Shown piece by piece: positions 1 through 18,639 of a stretch of 64,000 bases of DNA. The DNA lies in the NCBI RefSeq assembly GCF_954871325.1, contig NC_088777.1, positions 8,533,366 through 8,597,365 on the forward strand, in the 5' to 3' direction. Both the position numbers and the translations under genes were made by a program. The notes beneath the pieces were generated by a model. The model had not been told where the DNA came from. It saw only the letters and a program-made list of their open reading frames with translations, and did no database searches. Numbering within the stretch: the first letter of the stretch is position 1; each line of letters begins with the position of its first letter. This DNA is from Gordionus sp. m RMFG-2023 (Eukaryota > Nematomorpha > Gordioida > Chordodea > Parachordodidae).

Positions 1-960
1 GAAAATGGACTAGATAAATAATTACGGCTTCAAAGCAGAGGATATTCATATATATTAGTCAATACTTTTTGTATTGTTTAACTTTTAAATTTAAAAAAAA
101 TTTTATTGCAAAATATATTAATTTAATTATTAAAAAAAATGGGGTTTTACAACAATTTTAAAAAATTTGCATGCGCCACATTTCATTCTTCCATATTGAA
201 TATAATAGCTCAAATCAAAAAATGTTCATCTAAAGTAAATGTTTTAATTGGGTGGAATAAGGTAGGTTATGGATATGGTTAGGAAACTATAGCCCTTTAT
301 TACGGTTGAGTATTGGATTGTTCGAGAATGTATTAATTAATATGGCGCATGAGGTTTAAACTAACCTAACTTTTGTATTCTTTCTTTGCAAAATGTAATA
401 ATTTCATTAAATATAATTTTTTAAAAAAATAATATTGGAAAACAGGATGTAAAAATTAATTTTTGTAATCATAATATCACTGAAATTTTCATTTATCACA
501 TTTATCTCAAAGAATTGAAGTATAAAATAACTCACTAGATGCCCCATAAGCATAATTATAATATCTAAAGTCCGTTGAGATAAAATAAAATTTTCAAAAA
601 TGTAATACGACTGTTTTGCTTTTGTACATTCAATATATTGGGATTTTAATATAAATAAATACGATAAATAAATTAAAATACACTTGTATTTTTTTAAAAA
701 AAAATTATTAGATATATTTGTATTTTATCTTGCAAATATGAATATGATATTTTTTAGTATTTCGTTATAAAAGTAGACCAATCGTATAAATAAAATTATA
801 AATAAGAATATAACAATTAGAGAATTTCGTAAACAACTTATATACCAAAAACTCTTTGCCAAAAAAGTAAGAGAAAATATATGCTATATTATAAGGAAGA
901 AAGATTTTTGAACTGAAAAAAAGGTTTAAGAAAAAAAAAATGGAATTGATGATAAGAGTA
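1..960. other. AT-rich flank 3' of RAB14
   Basis: Downstream of the RAB14 stop codon. Holds long A and T runs and no open frame or repeat that I can support. A polyadenylation site must lie here, but no clean signal stood out. Confidence 0.4.
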
Positions 961-8248
<7,288 letters not shown>

Positions 8249-8256
8249 GATTTGGA

Positions 8257-8475
8257 TAGTGTTGTTAAATGGTTGGTTTTTTTCGACCACGATCCAGAGT
8301 CGAAGTCGTAAAAATTGGCCCAACCCAGAGCCAGGGTCGAAAAATCGACCACGACCCAGCCCGACCCAATGGGCCTGTTGAGCCGACCCAGGTTGGCATA
8401 CTGAGTCGACTTGCTGGGTCGGCCTGCTGGGTTGGCTTGCTTGGTTGGCTTGCTGGGTCAATTTGTTGAATATAT
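8257..8475 (+). repeat. Left subterminal inverted repeat of the composite hAT
   Basis: GC-rich block of repeated GACCCAGC, GGGTCGGC and TTGGCTTGCT motifs, quite unlike the AT-rich flank. Pairs with 28985-29199. An open frame through it on both strands is a by-product of the short repeats. Confidence 0.7.
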
Positions 8476-9529
8476 AGAAAATTAAACTAGTTTGTTTTAA
8501 TCCGGGTTCATTGTTTTTGATATTAGAAAGATGTTTTTTTTAATTTATTTATAAGTAAATTATAACTTTTTATCTATCACATTGGTCATAGATCTGCCGA
8601 AAGTAAGCGAATGTGAATTATAAGGAGGCCCACCCTCCCTATAATTTTGCTGATTTTTTTTTCTCAGGGATACCAACACTTGTACAGATGTATATTTGAA
8701 AAATGAGTGGAATTACGCCCTATCCAATTTGTAGTTCTAGAGTGAGGTATAGTTATGGGTGTGAAGGAGAAAAAGGTAAGAAAATAAAAACTATATCTTC
8801 TAAATACAAAATAGCTATTAATTATTTAGTCAAAAAAATTTTAATTTTAGATATTGTATTTTAAACTAAATATTATGTAATCAGTAAAATACATATGACT
8901 TGATAGATTTTCCTTACGTTATATATTCTTAACTTAACTTTGTAATCGGAAAAAAATATATTTTACTTCTCATAGTTTTTTTCTAACATCAAATTTATAT
9001 ACCTTTATCATATTATTTGGGTCTAGAAGATAAGGTATTTGGTCATGATGATTATTAACCTTATACGGATGTATAAAATAACATTATCATAAAAAATAAA
9101 ATTTTATGGGTAAGATATAGTTAATTTAGAAAACTAGAAAACATTAATTTAGAAATTAACAGTCAAGAGAGTAATAGATATATTTTATTTATTTGTTATA
9201 AAATATCTATAAATAATCAAAGAGGGTGTAACAAAATGCCTGAAAAATATCTTAAAAGAAAAAAAATATTTTGAAAAATAATAGTAAACAATATTTGAAA
9301 AAGGCAATAATAGTCTCATTATTATTTTTATCAGGTCTCCCTGTGCAATTGATATTTTTTTTTAAATTATAAAATGATGTGAAGTTTTATTTTGTTCCTA
9401 TGTTTACATTTTCGTTCGAATAAAGAAAATTTTCTTTGCAGCCCGATTTATAAACCAACATATTTTTATTTTAAAATACAATATATTTATAAACCTTATA
9501 GGTTATTGCCACTCTCGTGTGGTATATTA

Positions 9530-9735
9530 TTTTTTTATGTTATTTTTTTATGTTATTTTTTTATGTTATTTTTTTATGTTATTTTTTTATGTTATTTTTT
9601 TATGTTATTTTTTTATGTTATTTTTTTATGTTATTTTTTTATGTTATGTTATTTTTTTATGTTATTTTTTTATGTTATTTTTTTATGTTATTTTTTTATG
9701 TTATTTTTTTATGATATTATTTTATGATATTTTTT
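9530..9735. repeat. 13-bp minisatellite, about 15 copies
   Basis: Unit TTATGTTATTTTT. Because 13 is not a multiple of 3, all three plus-strand frames read the same peptide pattern (FMLFFYVIFLCY), giving three spurious overlapping ORFs. One 5-bp irregularity lies near 9648. Confidence 0.9.
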
Positions 9736-9769
9736 TTAATCAATTTTATATTTTTGCTTAAAAATTTAA

Positions 9770-9960
9770 TTATAAAATTTAAGATATTTTTAGGAGAATT
9801 TTGCTTACAAATTTATTTTTTTTTTGTGGTAAAATATAGGAATTATTAATTCCGCATATTTAAGATATTTTTAGGAGAATTTTGTTTACAAATTTAATTT
9901 TTTTTGTGGTAAAATATAGGAATTATTAATTCCTATATTTAAGATTTTTTTAGGTAATTT
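9770..9960 (+). repeat. Left tandem/inverted arm of the Merlin-like relic
   Basis: Two to three units of about 80 bp. The complementary units lie at 10535-10845. Confidence 0.7.
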
Positions 9961-10534
9961 TGTATTATGAATAAAATAGACCCCACCTTTGAAGTTTAAT
10001 CTTTCTAGAAATCGGAATATAGTACGCAATTAAATATAGTATTAAAATCTATACACAAAATATAGTATTAAATACAATTTTATTCATTAAATTGAAATAT
10101 ATTATTGAAATTAATACAGTGATTTATAAAATGAATAAAAATGTCAAACCGATTTAACAATTTATATTTTCTAAAATATCTATATTCAAGAAGATATTCA
10201 TGAATATTATCACGATCCCCATGTCTTTTGTAGTTTGCTTTTAGGTCCCGCCACAGCCTTTCGACTTTTTGGGTGTGGATTGATCTGTCATTAGGATCAA
10301 CAAAATTTCGCTAATGATTGACCCGATAATGGAAATAATTGGCTTGTTCTAGCCTATTATATATAAGATAAATAGATTTAAATTTATTACCACTTTTGAT
10401 TTACAGGAAAAATATATTTGAATACCCTAACTACGAGTCAGTCATTATCGTCGAATCTTGCATAACATTATTATCACACGCAGTGTGGTATCAAATATCT
10501 TAAATAAAAATTTGTAGAAAAAACAATTTTAAAT

Positions 10535-10845
10535 ATCTTAAATAAAAAATTAAATTTGTAAGCAAAATCTCCTAAAAATAACTTAAATATGCGGAATTAT
10601 TAATTTTTCTATATTTTACCACAAAAAAAATTAAATAAGTAGGCAAAATTCTCCTAAAAATAACTTAAATATTTTACCACAAAAAAAAATTAAATTTGTA
10701 GGCAAACTCCTAAAAATAACTTAAATATACCACAAAAAAAAATAAATTTATAGGCAAAATTCTCCTAAATATAACTTAAATATGTGAAATTAATAATTCC
10801 TATATTTTACCACAATAAAAATTAAATTTGTAGGCAAAAATAAAA
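10535..10845 (-). repeat. Right tandem/inverted arm of the Merlin-like relic
   Basis: About four shortened units with GCAAAATTCTCCTAAAAATA and TATTTTACCACAAAAAAAA, inverted relative to the left arm. Confidence 0.7.
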
Positions 10846-10889
10846 AATTGATTGCCATTTTGGCATACATAGCATTGTACCAAAACCAA

Positions 10890-11150
10890 ATAGGTAAATT
10901 TTTTTATATATTATCTTTTATTTGTAGTGAGATCCATTTTCCTATGATATATATAACTTATTAAAAATTAAATTTTTAGATATATTCAATAATAAATATA
11001 GATTAATAGTTGAATTATCTTTTATCTCATAATAAATCGTTTAAATCTTTTAATATAATTATATTAAAGATATTAATAATTAAATTTTAAATTCCAATAA
11101 TATTAAATCCGCAAGTTGGCGTCTATTATTATAAAATACTATTATAAAAA
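10890..11150 (+). repeat. MULE left terminal inverted repeat
   Basis: About 260 bp. Matches the reverse complement of 20175-20440, including GTGAGATCCATTTTCCTATG and ATTAAATCCGCAAG. Confidence 0.88.
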
Positions 11151-11557
11151 AATATAATCATTTAAAAATGTTATATATCAGAATTTACTCCTAAAACATT
11201 AAAGATTCATTTTAATAAACTGAATTATCATAATACGCATGGTGGAGGGCTATGTATAATATTTAAAACAAAATCATGCCGGTAAAGTATATTGTTAATA
11301 TTACTATATAAAATATTATTTTGTGTCAAATGATATTGAATAATACCAAGTTACTATTTAAATAAAATAATTTAAATAATAATTTAAATATTATTTATCT
11401 TGATTTATCTAAATATTATAGTAAATGATTAATTTATATTTATATAATTAGAAACATATTTATATAAATATTTCACATGATGCCATTCATTCATTTACCT
11501 TTTTTTTACCTTAATAACAATAGATTTTTTTCTAGCGTCATATATCTTAATATATTC

Positions 11558-12879
11558 CAGAGACCTGCATAGGTACCATTTGCACATTTTTACGGCCCGG
11601 CCCGGATTTAAAAATTTAAGGCCCGGCCCGGATATTTTTAAAAAAAATTTTTTACGGCCCGGCCGGCCCGGATTTAAAAATTTAAGGCCCGGCTCGGAAT
11701 TTTTTAAAATTAGATTCGACCTGGTATATACAAAAATTCACCTATGAGGTATTTTACCATATTTTTCAGCGAGTATTATCGCTTATTATTTAAAAAATAT
11801 ATGTAAAAGCTAATATTTTGAGAATATTATATTGAATTTATAAAAATTATAAAACTGTTATTTATAAAAATGGATATTTTGAGCATATATTATATTTTAT
11901 ATTGCATTTATAAAAATAAAACTAATATTCATAAAAATGGTAATAATATTTGTCATATAATATATTTTATATTACATTTTAAAAAAATAAAACTAATATT
12001 TAATTTATAAAAATGGAAAATATTTTGAGAATATAATATATTGTATTTAATTTACTATTTAATTTATAAAATAAAAATAAATCGCTATTTAAAAAAATGC
12101 ATGTATAATAAATAGTATTTTGAAAATATAATCTAATTGCACAATATTAATATAATTTATTTTATAATATAAATTTATAACAAAAGAAGATAATTGTATT
12201 ATATAATATTGTAAAAAAAAATAATGAAAAATATTGGATTAAAAACTTTCATGACTCAAGGTAAATATAATAAATGCAATAAATATTTGACAGTTTGCAA
12301 AGTAAAAAACCAGCATGATTGACGAAACCCTATACTCAAGAAAGATATTAAAAATTCACAAATTATCACGAAGAAAGAGAAGCATATCTACCTTTTCAGG
12401 ATGAAGATTACTTCTTCTTTCTTCAAGAATTCTCCCAGTAGTGGAAAAATTCCGCTCACAGCTTGCACTTGAAGCAGGAATTGCCAATACCCGTTTTGCC
12501 AATTTTGCTAAAATTGGAAATTCGCTTTGATGAGCCGCCCACCACTCTAACAAATTATCCACCTTAAATGTTTCATCTATTTTTTTATTTATGTAATTAT
12601 AATATTCATCATCGGGTATTGACATTTTACCAGAATTACCATCGCCCCATTTGTCATAAAACGATTCAGTTTGTTTAACAACAGTCCTAATTTGACTGGT
12701 CGATGGTATTTCATTTACTTCCTGAGCCTCTTGTAATTTAATATAATCTTTTATATAGTTTTCCGTCATTTTGCGATCTGTCCCTGACTACATACGTAAT
12801 TGCTTGAATTTGGGACAGAGAAAAAGAGAAATAAAATGATACTTGTGTACGGGTTTAGGGCCGGGCCTGCAGGTCTCTG
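11558..12879 (-). mobile_element. Internally deleted hAT element, exact ends and target duplication
   Basis: Exact 12-bp TIRs CAGAGACCTGCA/TGCAGGTCTCTG, flanked by exact ATATATTC duplications (11550-11557, 12880-12887). Both ends are rich in GGCCCGGCCCGG inside AT-rich DNA. Only the C-terminal transposase exon survives (12356-12769). At 1,322 bp against the usual 3 kb or more, it is a non-autonomous deletion derivative that inserted into the MULE. Confidence 0.92.
12356..12769 (-). pseudogene. hAT transposase C-terminal fragment
   Basis: 137 codons, open. Ends with the hAT dimerisation domain: WWAAHQSEFPILAKLAKRVL, then IPASSASCERNFSTTGRI and LEERRSNLHPEKVDMLLFLR. The N-terminal BED finger and the first catalytic acidic residues are absent, so it cannot be a full transposase. 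The intact frame suggests a fairly recent insertion. Confidence 0.9.
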
Positions 12880-12887
12880 ATATATTC

Positions 12888-14560
12888 AATCAGAAATGGA
12901 TAATCACGTAAGAAAATATTTATATTACATGGGTAGGTTCTTAAGAATCTAGATACAGATGTGAAAAAATTAATCTTAGATACAGATACTAGTATTTTTT
13001 TCAAAATATCAAAATAAAATTAGAATAGTTTATAAAATATAGTTTTTACTATTTATTTGTGAAGAACATAACATATTCATTTAGTAAGAATGAATATTTA
13101 CAATAATTAATAAAATATTTAATGATGAGTTAATATATCAGGTATTTTAATATCAGTAATAGCCCATTCTTATAGATAGGGAAGGGAGACTAATATTTTT
13201 AAGTTGAAATATTAATTTGTAAAAGAGTATTTATAATAGATATATTATTTTATAAGATAATCAAAATTTTCAAATAATTTATTAGACCTTTGCCATTTTG
13301 GCATACATAGCATGTACCAAAACCAAATAACCTTCCAATTGAATTTGATGAAGATATTACAGTATATTTATAAAAAAATGTTATTTGTATTATTGAAATC
13401 AGCAACACTTATTTCACCAAAAAAATAATTTTCTTTATTAGATATTAAATCTATTGATATTATAGTTTTGATTATATACTATGATACTACATTTAGGGCT
13501 TTTTGAAAGTATTCTTTAATTCATATCTTAAAATATTGGTGTGATATTCATATCAAAAAAAAGCCTCATTATATTCAAATTATTGGAAAATATTTTCTTA
13601 AATTTTGTACATACCATCTAAAGCATGAATTTTTAAGAAAACCTATGCTCCTTATAGCCACATATAAATAATATATTTTAAATATGTTTAACAAAATTTG
13701 TGTTTAGCCCTTTATCATTTTTATGTTTATACAGATTTTATATCCAGCCTTTTTAACTTTTATTTAAAAAAAATTTCCATTTAAAATTTTAAGATTAGGA
13801 TTTGATTCATGGGAACTTATTTCCATAACTTAAAGTTCACAACCTTCTTCTTCACTACCATCCTGCAAATTAAAATATATTACATAAAATTGGTAATGAT
13901 ATTCTGTCGAGTTACATTTATACAGAGATCCAAACCGAAAAGAATATCGGTTCGGATAAATATAAAGGTTCAGGTTCAATTAAAAATAACGCTTCAGGTT
14001 CAGTTTTAATCCCTGCATTTATATATAAAATGTATTCTTTACTAATTTCGTTTGGGTTATTTTATATCCATTTATTATCTTAATATAAGTTTTAAATTTT
14101 TCAGTTAATTTTGGTCGTCGATATATTTAAAATATGGCGGAAAAGAATAAGGAAATTGATACAATATTCTTGAAGAAAATAAGATATATGCTGTGATATG
14201 TAAAATTTTAAATATGAATATTAAAAAGAATCTGTATCTTTTGCCAAGAAAATTAAAATGAAAAAGATGCAAGATTTTTTTCAGAATAAAGGATCTTAGA
14301 TACAGATACTAGTATCTTATTAAAAATGTCAAATGTATCTTGTATTTTAGATACAAATATTTGTGGTACTGCACAACTCTGATTACAATTGATATTATGA
14401 TCAATGATTGAGCAGTATAAAACAAATAATTATAAAGTGTTAACAGTCTAATTTTGTTGACCTTTATCTTTAAATGATCAGAAAGAATAAATATATTTAA
14501 TTTTAATTATTAATCTTATTTCAAAAAGGCAATGATGGAGAAGATAGATGTGAAGCCATG
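12888..14560. other. MULE interior without recognisable genes
   Basis: AT-rich. Holds AGATAC/TATCT MITE scraps near 12940-13010 and 14290-14380, and a ~38-bp sequence at 13290-13328 (GCCATTTTGGCATACATAGC and on) that also occurs just outside the left TIR at 10853-10890. A GGTTCAGGTTCA patch near 13955-14005 resembles other MITE ends. No gene seen. Confidence 0.4.
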
Positions 14561-14649
14561 CTCTTCATTGCTTAGATTACAGAATAATTTTTCAGTTAAT
14601 TCAGCAGTAAATGAATTGAGCCTTATCAGTTAGATTACAATTTATCAAC

Positions 14650-15190
14650 TATAATGATAATTTTTTAGTTGGGGAGGAAGACCTTATTTCTCAAAGGTTG
14701 TTAAAATCATTTCAGGGGCATCTTTTAGAAGATTATTCGCCTAGAAAAGTTATTGGGGATGGCAATTGTTTTTATCGTTTGTCTCTAGCAATTTTTGGTC
14801 ATGAGGAGGAACATCTCTACATGAGACTCTTGACAGCAATTGAAATAATAATTAATAGAAAGTATTATGATATAGATGATAAATTTTACAGTAGTAATAA
14901 AACAATAAGTGATGAAAGAATTTCCACTACTGATTACAATCATATTTTAAATGATTCATTGATGGTAGGAGGCTGGGCACAAATAATGCATCTTTATGCA
15001 TCAAGTGCAGCTTTGAAAAAGCATTTCAATCTTATTGTCCACCTTCTAATCGTGGGATGTATAGCGCCTATACCACACCAGTATATGGGCGGGCCGTAAG
15101 AAGAACAAGTTCAATTAACTTAGTTTTTATGTGGTCGAGTTTAAATTACCCCGATAAATTGGCGAATTTTAAACCAAATCATTTCTGTTA
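14650..15190 (+). pseudogene. OTU-family cysteine protease domain of the MULE
   Basis: OTU domains cleave ubiquitin or ubiquitin-like chains, and such domains are known passengers of some MULE proteins. Visible: VIGDGNCFYRLSLAIFG (catalytic Asp and Cys), GGWAQIMHLYASSAALKKHF, then after a frame change near 15040 NLVFMWSSLNYPDKL and FKPNHFC, whose His fits the third catalytic residue. All three positions are therefore still recognisable. The frame change separates Cys from His, so no active protease can be made. No start codon is certain; the frame is open from about 14650. Confidence 0.8.
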
Positions 15191-15806
15191 CCTACAATCA
15201 TTACCATCGAGTCCTCCACCAACTATTAGTCATTTGTTACCTAGAATTGATGTAGCACCATTTATATTTCCATTAATTGAAAATAATTCCCAACATATTT
15301 TTCCACCACCAATCGAATATCCGCCTATTATTAGCTATTTACCAACTATTTTATCTGATGATGATTTACTATTCGATTCTCCAATTTCTGTTGACAACGA
15401 TTCTCCACCTATCTCACCTTCAATCAAATCCCTGTCTAGTATGAGTCATTTATCACATATTTCATCATTAGCAGACCATAATCCTCCACATATTTTTCAA
15501 CCTCTAATCAATTCCCCATCTAGTATCGCTTGTTTATCACCCGTTTTGATGCCAGCTATCCTTAATGATTCACCATTCATATTTCCATCTTCAGTTAACA
15601 ATAATTCTCCAACTATTACTAATTTATCATCAATTGTTAGTAGCAGCTTACCTTTTCTAGACACCGATATTATTATGAATATGTTATTGAATCCCATAAA
15701 TATTCTAGAATCAATATCAACCGGTATCAAAAACAATGTTATATTTACAATAAGTAATAAAGAGAATATGATTTTGAAAGAAAGGGGTAAAAAAATTAGT
15801 ATATAG
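15057..15806 (+). pseudogene. Pro/Ser-rich linker of the MULE protein, first copy
   Basis: Starts in the tail of the OTU domain, then runs as low-complexity PPTISHLLPRI, PPIEYPPIISYLP, SPPISPSIKSLSSMSHLSH and similar: short Pro-, Ser- and Ile-rich repeats with no folded domain recognised. Ends at a stop near the junction with the next conserved block (SDDCGAWTGTSTGTTKNYY, out of frame). A near-identical second copy follows 992 bp later. Confidence 0.6.
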
Positions 15807-17172
15807 CGATGATTGTGGCGCGTGGACTGGTACATCCACAGGTACAACAAAAAATTATTATAGTATAAATATCAATGATAATACAATTAGCAGTGGTCCT
15901 ATGGTTACTAAGGATGGCTTATTTGGCAAGTCCACCACAAAACGATATAATCATATATTTATTGAAGCAAAACCACAACCAAATCCTCAGGATTTGGTAA
16001 TTTTAAATCGTTATTATACAAAATTGAAAAATTGTGAAACGTATAAAAGAAGAATATGCCATTTAGTTAAATATTTAAACAGCTCAGTTCATCTTATTCA
16101 ATCTATATTTATAGTTAAATACATAGGAACATATCCAGGGTTGTTTCCACATGGAAACAGCAGAAACTACTTAGGGGTTTTACCTACAATCATTACCATC
16201 GAGTCCTCCACCAATTATTAGTCATTTGTTACCTAGAATTGATGTAGCACCATTTATATTTCCATTAGTTGAAAATAATTCCCAACATATTTTTCCACCA
16301 CCAATCGAATATCCGCCTATTATTAGCTATTTACCAACTATTTTATCTGATGATGATTTACTATTCGATTCTCCAATTTCTGTTGACAACGATTCTCCAC
16401 CTATCTCACCTTCAATCAAATCCCTGTCTAGTATGAGTCATTTATCACATATTTCATCATCAGCAGACCATAATCCTCCACATATTTTTCAACCTCTAAT
16501 CAATTCCCCATCTAGTATCGCTTGTTTATCACCCGTTTTGATGCCAGCTATCCTTAATGATTCACCATTCATATTTCCATCTTCAGTTAACAATAATTCT
16601 CCAACTATTACTAATTTATCATCAATTGTTAGTAGCAGCTTACCTTTTCTAGACACCGATATTATTATGAATATGTTATTGAATCCCATAAATATTCTAG
16701 AATCAATATCAACCGGTATCAAAAACAATGTTATATTTACAATAAGTAATAAAGAGAATATGATTTTGAAAGAAAGGGGTAAAAAAATTAGTATATAGCG
16801 ATGATTGTGGCGCGTGGACTGGTACATCCACAGGTACAACAAAAAATTATTATAGTATAAATATCAATGATAATACAATTAGCAGTGGTCCTATGGTTAC
16901 TAAGGATGGCTTATTTGGCAAGTCCACCACAAAACGATATAATCATATATTTATTGAAGCAAAACCACAACCAAATCCTCAGGATTTGGTAATTTTAAAT
17001 CGTTATTATACAAAATTGAAAAATTGTGAAACGTATAAAAGAAGAATAAGCCATTTAGATAAATATTAAAACAGCTCAGTTCATCTTATTCAATCTATAT
17101 TTATAGTTAAATACATAGGAACATATCCAGGGTTGTTTCCACATGGAAACAGCAGAAACTACTTAGGGGTTT
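15190..17172 (+). repeat. 992-bp direct tandem duplication inside the MULE
   Basis: Copies 15190-16181 and 16182-17173 share the same start ACCTACAATCATTACCATCG, and their ORFs are offset by exactly 992. Only a handful of differences (e.g. ATTGAAA/GTTGAAA, AATATGCC/AATAAGCC) put them near 99% identical. The duplication repeats the Pro/Ser-rich linker and the start of the transposase. Confidence 0.95.
16226..16798 (+). pseudogene. Pro/Ser-rich linker, second copy
   Basis: 190 codons, near-identical to residues 60-249 of the first copy. It breaks at the same position, so the disabling change predates the duplication. The antisense open frames over both copies are shadows. Confidence 0.6.
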
Positions 17173-18350
17173 ATAGTGGTACCCTAGTATGTATAATGCG
17201 ACAAATTAAGGAAAAGGTAGTGCATCAGCCTTCAAAAGACGAGTACCAAGATTTAATAGCTAATGAAGAAAATTATTTTACTCCCAGAGATATCAAACAA
17301 ATTCGTAATATAAAATTTAACGAATTGCATAAAAATGATTCTTGTTATTTGAAAAATTTTTCTGACCAGATAAATGAATTACTAAAAAATATTCATAAAT
17401 GTCCAATATTAAAAAAAATAGATATAAGCCCAGACAGAGTATGTTCGCTAATATTATATACTAGTTTAATGTTAGATAATATTAAATATATTTGTTCTCA
17501 AGATTTTCCTAGTATTATAGGTGTTGATAAAACTTTTAATTTAGGTCCCTTGTTTGTGACGACAACAGTTTTCAAGAATCGAGTGCTCATGTCTAAATAT
17601 TCACAGGATCATCCTATATTATTTGGTCCTATATTTTTGCATGGCAGCTCTGATTATGAAACTTTTAACATTTTCTTTTCGCACTTGTAAGGCGTCTTCA
17701 AAAAATATAAAATAAATGTTGAAAATCTTATATTCGGCAGCGATGAGGAGCTAGGTTTAATAACTTCGTTAAGAAAGAATTTTAGTAATTCTACACATAT
17801 ATTTTGCACCTATCATATGAAAAAGAATCTAAACTTATTTTTACAGGATAAAGAGGGAATGGATTCAAGGACAAGGGAAGATATTGTAACTAAAATTTTT
17901 GGCAAAGGACATGTATTTTTATTAAGCGATAAAATCTTTGGAGAAAAGGTTGAAAAACTGCGAGATTATTGTAGAGATAAACAGTTTATGCCAGTTTAAA
18001 AAATATTTTATTTTTATATGTATATTTACCTTTAAAAAATAAGGTGATATCGTATTTTTATACTAACAATAACTGCGAATCTTTAAATAATGTGTTAAAA
18101 ATAAAGTTTAACCGAGATTCTACAACACCTATGCATATGATGGTCAATAAAATTTATGAATTAAGTTTAGCACAAAAAAAAGATTTTGAAAGAGCCCTTC
18201 TTGGTATGGGAAATTAACAAAAAAGTATGATGTGACAAAAATTAGTCATGAATGGGACCAGATAAGTGACGATCAACGTAAAAAATGCTTAAATCACTTA
18301 GTACAAATAAACGAAAAAAAATTACCTCGACATGTGGTGGATTGACATTA
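16800..18350 (+). pseudogene. MULE transposase, DDE catalytic core
   Basis: Mutator-type transposase that would cut at the TIRs. Conserved order: LFPHGNSRNYLGV, an N-terminal region (17133-17460), then SIIGVDKTFNLGPLFVTTTV (first Asp), HPILFGPIFLHGSSDYETFN, NLIFGSDEELGLI (second Asp, ~17750), IFCTYHMKKNL (C..H of MULEs), and YTNNNCESLNNVLKI (Glu, ~18085). All three acidic residues are identifiable. A TAA at 17688-17690 and frame changes around 18000-18060 and 18215 interrupt the frame. Very likely one protein with the OTU part before decay; homologues of this OTU-MULE type occur in other invertebrates (from memory). Confidence 0.85.
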
Positions 18351-18482
18351 ATTCAACCTACAGGATCTAAAAAACCGTGTCAATCTAAAAGATCTAGATC
18401 AGATAGAATTAGAGCCTAGTTATTATAGTTCCTACATAAAAATTAACCAGTAGGCACTAATTTATTTCAGAATTAATTTATC

Positions 18483-18635
18483 CAAAGGCCCTTTTTAGGG
18501 CCATAACACTCAAAGGCCCTTTTTAGAGCCATAAAACCCAAAGGCCATTTTTAGGGCCATAACACCCAAAGGCCCTTTTTAGGGCCACTCAACCAAAAGT
18601 TAACTACAAAATCCAAAGACCCTTTTCATGGTCAT
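18483..18635 (+). repeat. Tandem histone-3'-stem-loop-like hairpins, 28-bp period
   Basis: Four units at 28-bp spacing (GGCC starting 18487, 18515, 18543, 18571) and a fifth, diverged one at 18617. Unit 1 and 4: CAAAGGCCCTTTTTAGGGCC. Each has the geometry of the histone mRNA 3' element (6-bp stem, 4-nt U-rich loop, 5' CAAA, 3' A/C-rich tail). Unit 5, GACCCTTTTCATGGTC, has the metazoan-type TTTC loop. Units 2 and 3 each carry one stem mismatch. The array lies about 135 bp after the transposase remains, same strand; no histone gene is in the window. Confidence 0.6.
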
Positions 18636-18639
18636 TTAA

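Larger units (their letters stand above)
9770..10850 (-). mobile_element. Merlin/IS1595-like DNA transposon relic
   Basis: The minus strand at about 10170-10345 reads NFVDPNDRSIHTQKVERLWR followed by DLKANYKRHGDRDNIHEYLL. This matches the C-terminal half of IS1595-type DDE transposases, as in eukaryotic Merlin: VNHSxNFVDPxxxxHTQ, IExLW, the third catalytic position. Upstream at about 10430-10480 are traces of QDSTIMTDS. The flanks are inverted arms of tandem ~80-bp units (9770-9960 and 10535-10845) sharing AATTTAAT, GTGGTAAAATATAGGAATTA and AGGAGAATTTTG. At least one stop is present; only a fragment of the usual length remains. Confidence 0.65.

Noticed and set aside
9392-9761. Three overlapping hydrophobic plus-strand ORFs
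   Set aside because: Translation of a 13-bp minisatellite in three frames.
10853-13328. 38-bp direct repeat as the target duplication of a separate element
   Set aside because: Far too long for a DNA-transposon duplication and the second copy lies inside the MULE; origin unclear.
15497-16842. Two identical minus-strand 117-codon ORFs
   Set aside because: Antisense to the duplicated MULE linker; identical only because of the 992-bp duplication.
18483-18635. CRISPR array (28-bp direct repeats)
   Set aside because: No spacers: the repeats abut, the genome is animal, and each unit is a hairpin.
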